Source: Streptomyces sp. D2-8
Lineage (GTDB): Bacteria; Actinomycetota; Actinomycetes; Streptomycetales; Streptomycetaceae
Direction of reading: 5' to 3'
Assembly: GCF_023184515.1 (NCBI RefSeq)
Contig: NZ_JAAHBP010000030.1
Location: 1-64,000, forward strand
DNA length: 64,000 nt
Position 1 is the stretch's first letter, and each line of letters opens with the position of its first letter. Below are positions 60,772-64,000 of this stretch, piece by piece. A program made the translations under genes and the position numbers. The notes under the pieces were generated by a model. It was not told the origin of the DNA and searched no databases. It worked only from the letters and a program-made list of their open reading frames with translations.

Positions 60772-62418
60772 GACGTGCCGTTCGTCGGGGACGCAGTGGG
60801 TCATGGTGAGGCCCTCGACATCGCGCGGCTTGTTCTTGCCGAGGTTGGCCAGGCGTTCGCGGTCGTCGTCCGTGAGGTCCTGGCTCGCCAGCGGCTCCAG
60901 ACCGGCCACGTCCTCCGGGCCGATGCCCAGCCCCTCCCCGACCCGCAGGCCGAGGTCGTTCTCGACCAGCAGGAAGTGCCAGACCATGCGCTCCTGGATC
61001 GCCCGGTCACACGAGGACAGTTGACCGATGAAGTTCTTCACCAGGTCGTCGCGCTCCCAGTCCTCCAGCAGCAGATAGCGCTGACCTGCCTGGAGGTAGT
61101 CGTTGGTGCGGGGGATGCGCTTGCGGGTCACGCGGCCGTGGAGTTCGGGGCCCTGCTCGTCGTGGGTCGGGTAGCGGGCCTCGCGCAGGCCGCCGGTGAT
61201 GGACGGCTCATAGTTGACCTGCGGGTTCTCGCCTCCGCCGTCCACGTGGTAGGCCATCTGACCGTCGCGCTGGTTGGTGTGCACCTCCGCGTTCCTGGCC
61301 TGGTTCACGGGGAGTTGCAGGTAGTTCGGGCCGACCCGGTAGCGCTGGGTGTCGCTGTAGGAGAAGGTCCGGCCGACGAGCATCTTGTCGTCGGAGAAGT
61401 CCAGGCCGTCGACGAGGACGCCGGTGCCGAAGGAGATCTGCTCGTTCTCGGCGAAGAAGTTCTCCGGCATCCGGTCGAGCACCATCCGGCCCACCGGCTT
61501 CGGCGGGAAGTCCTGCTCGGGCCAGGTCTTGGTGTCGTCCAGCGGGTCGAAGTCGAGCTCCGGGTGGTCGTGGTCGTCCATCATCTGGACGAGCAGCTCC
61601 CATTCCGGGTGGTCGCCGCGGGCGACGGCCTCGTACAGGTCCTTGGTGGCGTGGCCGAGGGTGTCGGCCTGGACGTTCGCCGCGTCCGCCTCGGTCATGC
61701 TGCGCACGCCCTGCTTGGGCATCCAGTGATACTTGACCAGCTTGGTCTCGCCGTCGGCGTTGACCCACTTGTAGGTGTTGACGCCGAATCCCTGCATATG
61801 GCGGTAGTCGGCGGGGATGCCGCGCGGGCTGAACAGGTTGACCAGCATGTGCATGGCCTCGGGCGTCTGCGACATGAAGTCGAAGATGCGGCCGGGCTGC
61901 TGCTCGAAGGTCACCGGGTCCGGCTTGAGGGCGTGGATGACGTCCGGGAACTTGATGGCGTCGCGGATGAAGAAGACGCCCAGGTTGTTGCCGACCAGGT
62001 CCCAGTTGCCGTCCTCGGTGTAGAACTTCACGGCGAAACCACGCGGGTCGCGGGCGGCCTCGGAGGAGTCGCGTCCGCCGATCACGGTGGAGAAGCGGAC
62101 CGCGACATCCGTGCGTTTGCCGCGCTCCTGGAACAGTTTGGCCCGGGTGCAGCGGCTGATCGGCTCGTCGCCCCAGGTGCCGTAGGCCTCGAAGTGGCCG
62201 TAGGCGGTGACGCCGCGGGCGTGCACGACGCGCTCGGGGATGCGTTCCCGGTCGAAGTGGCTGATCTTCTCCAGGAACTGGTAGTTCTCCAGCGTGGCCG
62301 GGCCGCGGGGGCCGATGGTGCGCTGGTTCTGGTTGTCGTAGACCGGATGGCCCTGGCGGTCGGTGAGTACCTTGCGGTCGTCGCCCGGAGCGGGGCCGGT
62401 ACCGGATACGTCCGTCAT
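60760..62418 (-). CDS. katA: Monofunctional heme catalase
   Basis: 552 residues from ATG at 62418. It dismutates hydrogen peroxide. The catalytic His is in [15 protein letters not shown], the Asn in [14 protein letters not shown], and the proximal heme Tyr in [48 protein letters not shown] is complete. It is somewhat longer at the C-terminus than typical small-subunit catalases of about 485 residues. A sigma-B-type promoter (62507-62530) lies 89 bases upstream, in line with sigma-B control of a catalase in S. coelicolor. Confidence 0.95.
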   Translation of the reverse strand: MTDVSGTGPAPGDDRKVLTDRQGHPVYDNQNQRTIGPRGPATLENYQFLEKISHFDRERIPERVVHARGVTAYGHFEAYGTWGDEPISRCTRAKLFQERGKRTDVAVRFSTVIGGRDSSEAARDPRGFAVKFYTEDGNWDLVGNNLGVFFIRDAIKFPDVIHALKPDPVTFEQQPGRIFDFMSQTPEAMHMLVNLFSPRGIPADYRHMQGFGVNTYKWVNADGETKLVKYHWMPKQGVRSMTEADAANVQADTLGHATKDLYEAVARGDHPEWELLVQMMDDHDHPELDFDPLDDTKTWPEQDFPPKPVGRMVLDRMPENFFAENEQISFGTGVLVDGLDFSDDKMLVGRTFSYSDTQRYRVGPNYLQLPVNQARNAEVHTNQRDGQMAYHVDGGGENPQVNYEPSITGGLREARYPTHDEQGPELHGRVTRKRIPRTNDYLQAGQRYLLLEDWERDDLVKNFIGQLSSCDRAIQERMVWHFLLVENDLGLRVGEGLGIGPEDVAGLEPLASQDLTDDDRERLANLGKNKPRDVEGLTMTHCVPDERHVVTR

Positions 62419-62506
62419 GTGCGTGGGCTCCTTCGGCTCGTGGCCGGCGGCCGGCCGGGGCGGCGCCGTGAGCGGCCGCCCGGCCGGCCCTGGCGGGACG
62501 GGCCGG

Positions 62507-62530
62507 GTACCCGGTGGGCCGGGGTCACTC
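62507..62530 (-). promoter_or_regulatory. Sigma-B-type promoter of the catalase gene
   Basis: Minus strand: GAGT (complement at 62527-62530), a 14-base spacer, and GGGTAC (complement at 62507-62512), an exact match to the GNNT-N14-16-GGGTAC pattern, 89 bases before the catalase start. Confidence 0.7.
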
Positions 62531-62819
62531 ACGCGCCTCGGGCCTCATGGGACGACGTGCCGTCCCCCGGGCCGGGGGCGGCACCGCCGCTACGCTCCGT
62601 CACAGGTGGGGCCGACACCCGCGCTCCTGCCGGGGGAAGCGCCCGTCGGCTTCCCGCAGGCTCGGCCTCGCCAGCGTCTCGTCCTCTCCCGCTGCGCCTT
62701 CCGCAGCTGCTCCGTCGTGGCATCGGGCAGGTGGGGCGGGCGTGGTCGCCGTGGGAGAAGCGGAAGGCACAGGCGGACCGGTGATCCGGGACGGGCGAAC
62801 CGCAACATCGCCGTAGGGA

Positions 62820-62940
62820 TGCCCTGTTCACACGGCGGCTGCACGAGGAGACCGCCCGCCTGAGGCTGCCCGCCCTCACTGTGGACGGGACGATGACGGA
62901 GGACGAACTCGCCGAGCGGGTCAGTGAACTTCCTGCTCTG
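62820..62940 (+). pseudogene. Small kinase-like C-terminal remnant
   Basis: A plus-strand frame reads RDALFTRRLHEETARLRL, PALTVDGTMTEDELAERVSEL, which resembles the end of P-loop kinase-like (AAA/chloramphenicol phosphotransferase-type) proteins of actinobacteria. There is no start or P-loop upstream and the frame runs on past the expected stop. A decayed gene fragment. The rest of the 62419-62997 gap holds the catalase promoter and no other supported gene. Confidence 0.4.
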
Positions 62941-62951
62941 ACACGCGAAAG

Positions 62952-62980
62952 GGGCCCGGACCCTGCCAGGGTCCGGGCCC
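62952..62980 (-). terminator. 13-bp hairpin terminator
   Basis: A perfect 13-bp stem (62952-62964 and 62968-62980) with a 3-base loop, 18 bases past the stop of the minus-strand 78-aa gene. Confidence 0.75.
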
Positions 62981-62997
62981 TCGGGGGCCGGCGAGCC

Positions 62998-63234
62998 TCA
63001 GCCTCCGTCGAGGCGTGCGCGCAGCAGTCCCTTGCCCAGTTCGGCGCCCTTGCGGCTGTCCGCCTGGGCCTTGCGGAACAGGTCCGCGACCTCGGTGTCC
63101 TTGGCGCGCTCCGCGTCCTGGATGTAGCTCTCCAGACGCAGGGCATTGTTCAGGCACGCCTCGACATACCAGATGAGGTTGTAGTCCTTGTCCTGCGTAC
63201 CGGTCGCACCGCCGGTCTCCGATGCACTGCTCAT
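62998..63234 (-). CDS. Small conserved protein (78 aa)
   Basis: 78 residues from ATG at 63234. It starts MSSASETGGATGTQDKDYNL and continues IWYVEACLNNALRLESYIQDAERAKDTEVADLFRKAQ, quoted in parts, then DSRKGAELGKGLLRARL. An all-helical ferritin-like or four-helix-type small protein that I recognise as conserved in actinobacteria, function unknown. A sigma-B-type promoter match lies upstream and a strong terminator downstream. Confidence 0.8.
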   Translation of the reverse strand: MSSASETGGATGTQDKDYNLIWYVEACLNNALRLESYIQDAERAKDTEVADLFRKAQADSRKGAELGKGLLRARLDGG

Positions 63235-63564
63235 GCGGGCCTCCTTCTCGCGGAGTGGACCTCTTCAGATGCCGGGCGGGTACCCGCCCGCCGGTCGGGC
63301 ACACGGCCCGCGTCCGTCACACCGGCCGGTCGCCCCGTCACAGCCGTCCGACCGGCCGGGCAGACCCGTACGCACCACCAACTCCCCTCCCCTGTACGGC
63401 AATCCAGACAGTTGCCCCGGAAGCCCACAGACGCCGGTCACTTTCGGAACGAAGTGACGCTCCACCGTGCGAGATCGGTCGATGACGGTGTGTACTGTGC
63501 TGCGGGTGGCTCGCCAGAGCACCTCGGACCCAGCCCTGCCCGACTCCCTCATGGAATCGACTCG
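63235..63564. other. Divergent intergenic region
   Basis: About 330 bases between the 78-aa gene and the sensor-like gene. It holds the sigma-B-type promoter at 63280-63304 for the minus strand. No coding sequence is convincing here; the plus-strand promoter of the sensor-like gene was not found. Confidence 0.45.
63280..63304 (-). promoter_or_regulatory. Sigma-B-type promoter of the 78-aa gene
   Basis: Minus strand: GTGT (complement at 63301-63304), a 15-base spacer, and GGGTAC (complement at 63280-63285), exact match to the sigma-B pattern, 46 bases before the ATG. Confidence 0.65.
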
Positions 63565-64000
63565 ATGATCGAAGTACCGGACCTGGCCGTCGGCGCCCTC
63601 GCCCTCGGCACACTGTCCGCGTTCGCCCTCGGCGGCGGGCTGCTCCGCTCACGACGGCAACTGGCCGCGCAGCGCGCGAAGACGGCCGCGCTGCGGGCAC
63701 AACTCGACGGCACCTCACGGGCGTTCACCTCAGAGGTCGAGCATCTGGCGGCGCGTCGGGTGCCCGCCGCGGCCCGGCAGGCCGCACATTCCCACGTCAC
63801 CGTGCCCGGCCCGCTGAACCCGCAGCTGGCCGGTTCGCCCCTGGGGTCCGCCCTGGAGCAGGTGCTGAAGGGGCTGCACGCCGAGCTGGCCGCGCAGCGC
63901 ACCCGGATCGACGCGGCCGCACAGGCCGGGATGCGCGGAGCCACCCGGGAGATCCAGGCGGCGCTGTACCGGTTGCAGGACGCCCTGCGCGGACTGCAAC
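63565..64000 (+). CDS. ATP-binding sensor/regulatory protein, N-terminal part (partial)
   Basis: Starts at ATG 63565 and is cut by the window edge; 145 codons are visible. An N-terminal membrane segment (VGALALGTLSAFALGGGLL) is followed by a coiled-coil (SRRQLAAQRAKTAALRAQLD) and a helical region with VEHLAARRVPAAARQAAHSH, PGPLNPQLAGSPLGSALEQVL. This matches the N-terminus of Streptomyces membrane-anchored ATP-binding (HATPase-type) proteins that lack a standard HisKA. The catalytic part lies outside the window. Confidence 0.6.
   Translation, partial: MIEVPDLAVGALALGTLSAFALGGGLLRSRRQLAAQRAKTAALRAQLDGTSRAFTSEVEHLAARRVPAAARQAAHSHVTVPGPLNPQLAGSPLGSALEQVLKGLHAELAAQRTRIDAAAQAGMRGATREIQAALYRLQDALRGLQ

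Overview
The window looks like a Streptomyces chromosome, probably an arm or near-arm region. GC is very high throughout, with the usual GTG and TTG starts. The families are typical of the genus: SpoIIE-type phosphatases, an ANTAR regulator, an LAxTG cell-wall protein, a GH46 chitosanase, an AA10 polysaccharide monooxygenase, streptogrisin-like proteases and F420-type oxidoreductases. No rRNA, tRNA, CRISPR array, prophage or PKS/NRPS core was seen. An unusual share of genes is broken, which fits a rapidly evolving, accessory-rich region.

Layout. 1-2.5 kb: the tail of an IS256-type transposase, a NUDIX gene and a frameshifted Rv1733c-like membrane protein gene. 1.6-8 kb: a degenerate actin/MreB-like protein with two DksA/TraR zinc-finger proteins (minus strand), divergent from a NarL-type sensor kinase/response regulator pair, a small membrane protein and a fused SecDF. 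8-16.5 kb: a glycosyltransferase remnant, a secreted serine protease, an SRPBCC protein, a broken DUF5949-like gene, phosphoglucomutase, small proteins, a lipoprotein, a TIGR01777 epimerase and a monooxygenase. 16.5-23 kb: lipid kinase, SRPBCC plus F420-type oxidoreductase, a nonsense-mutated lipoprotein gene, a BioF2/CelD-type acetyltransferase and an AMIN-like secreted protein. 23-30 kb: two paralogous PAS/GAF/SpoIIE phosphatases pointing at each other around a GAF-ANTAR regulator, then an ankyrin protein. 30-42 kb: chitosanase with its palindromic operator, an EamA permease, an MMPL transporter, a PRC-barrel/DUF2382 stress protein, TauE/SafE, an LAxTG-anchored DUF1996 protein, an AA10 LPMO and a GNAT acetyltransferase each with a CebR-like box upstream, and a YihY-like membrane protein. 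42-51 kb: envelope/stress proteins (DUF3618, holin-X-like, SRPBCC), a very large P-type ATPase with a small membrane partner, and a nucleotidyltransferase-BON-metallophosphoesterase operon. 51-56 kb: a PhoD pseudogene, a chitin-binding streptogrisin, a deletion scar joining two 5'-truncated genes, DoxX and hemerythrin. 56-64 kb: a nucleotide-sugar epimerase, several uncharacterised proteins, a fructosamine-kinase-like gene, catalase, a small stress-type protein and the start of a putative ATP-binding/sensor protein.

Two themes link the genes. One is polysaccharide use: a chitosanase, an LPMO and an acetyltransferase with carbohydrate-linked operators in front. The other is general stress. Catalase, a small protein at 63 kb and the nucleotidyltransferase operon each carry an exact match to the published sigma-B promoter pattern (GNNT-N14-16-GGGTAC). 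Hemerythrin, one SRPBCC gene and the holin-X/DUF3618 pair carry near matches.

All function calls come from reading motifs by eye; no database search was run. Frameshifts are reported as seen and could in some cases be sequencing errors.
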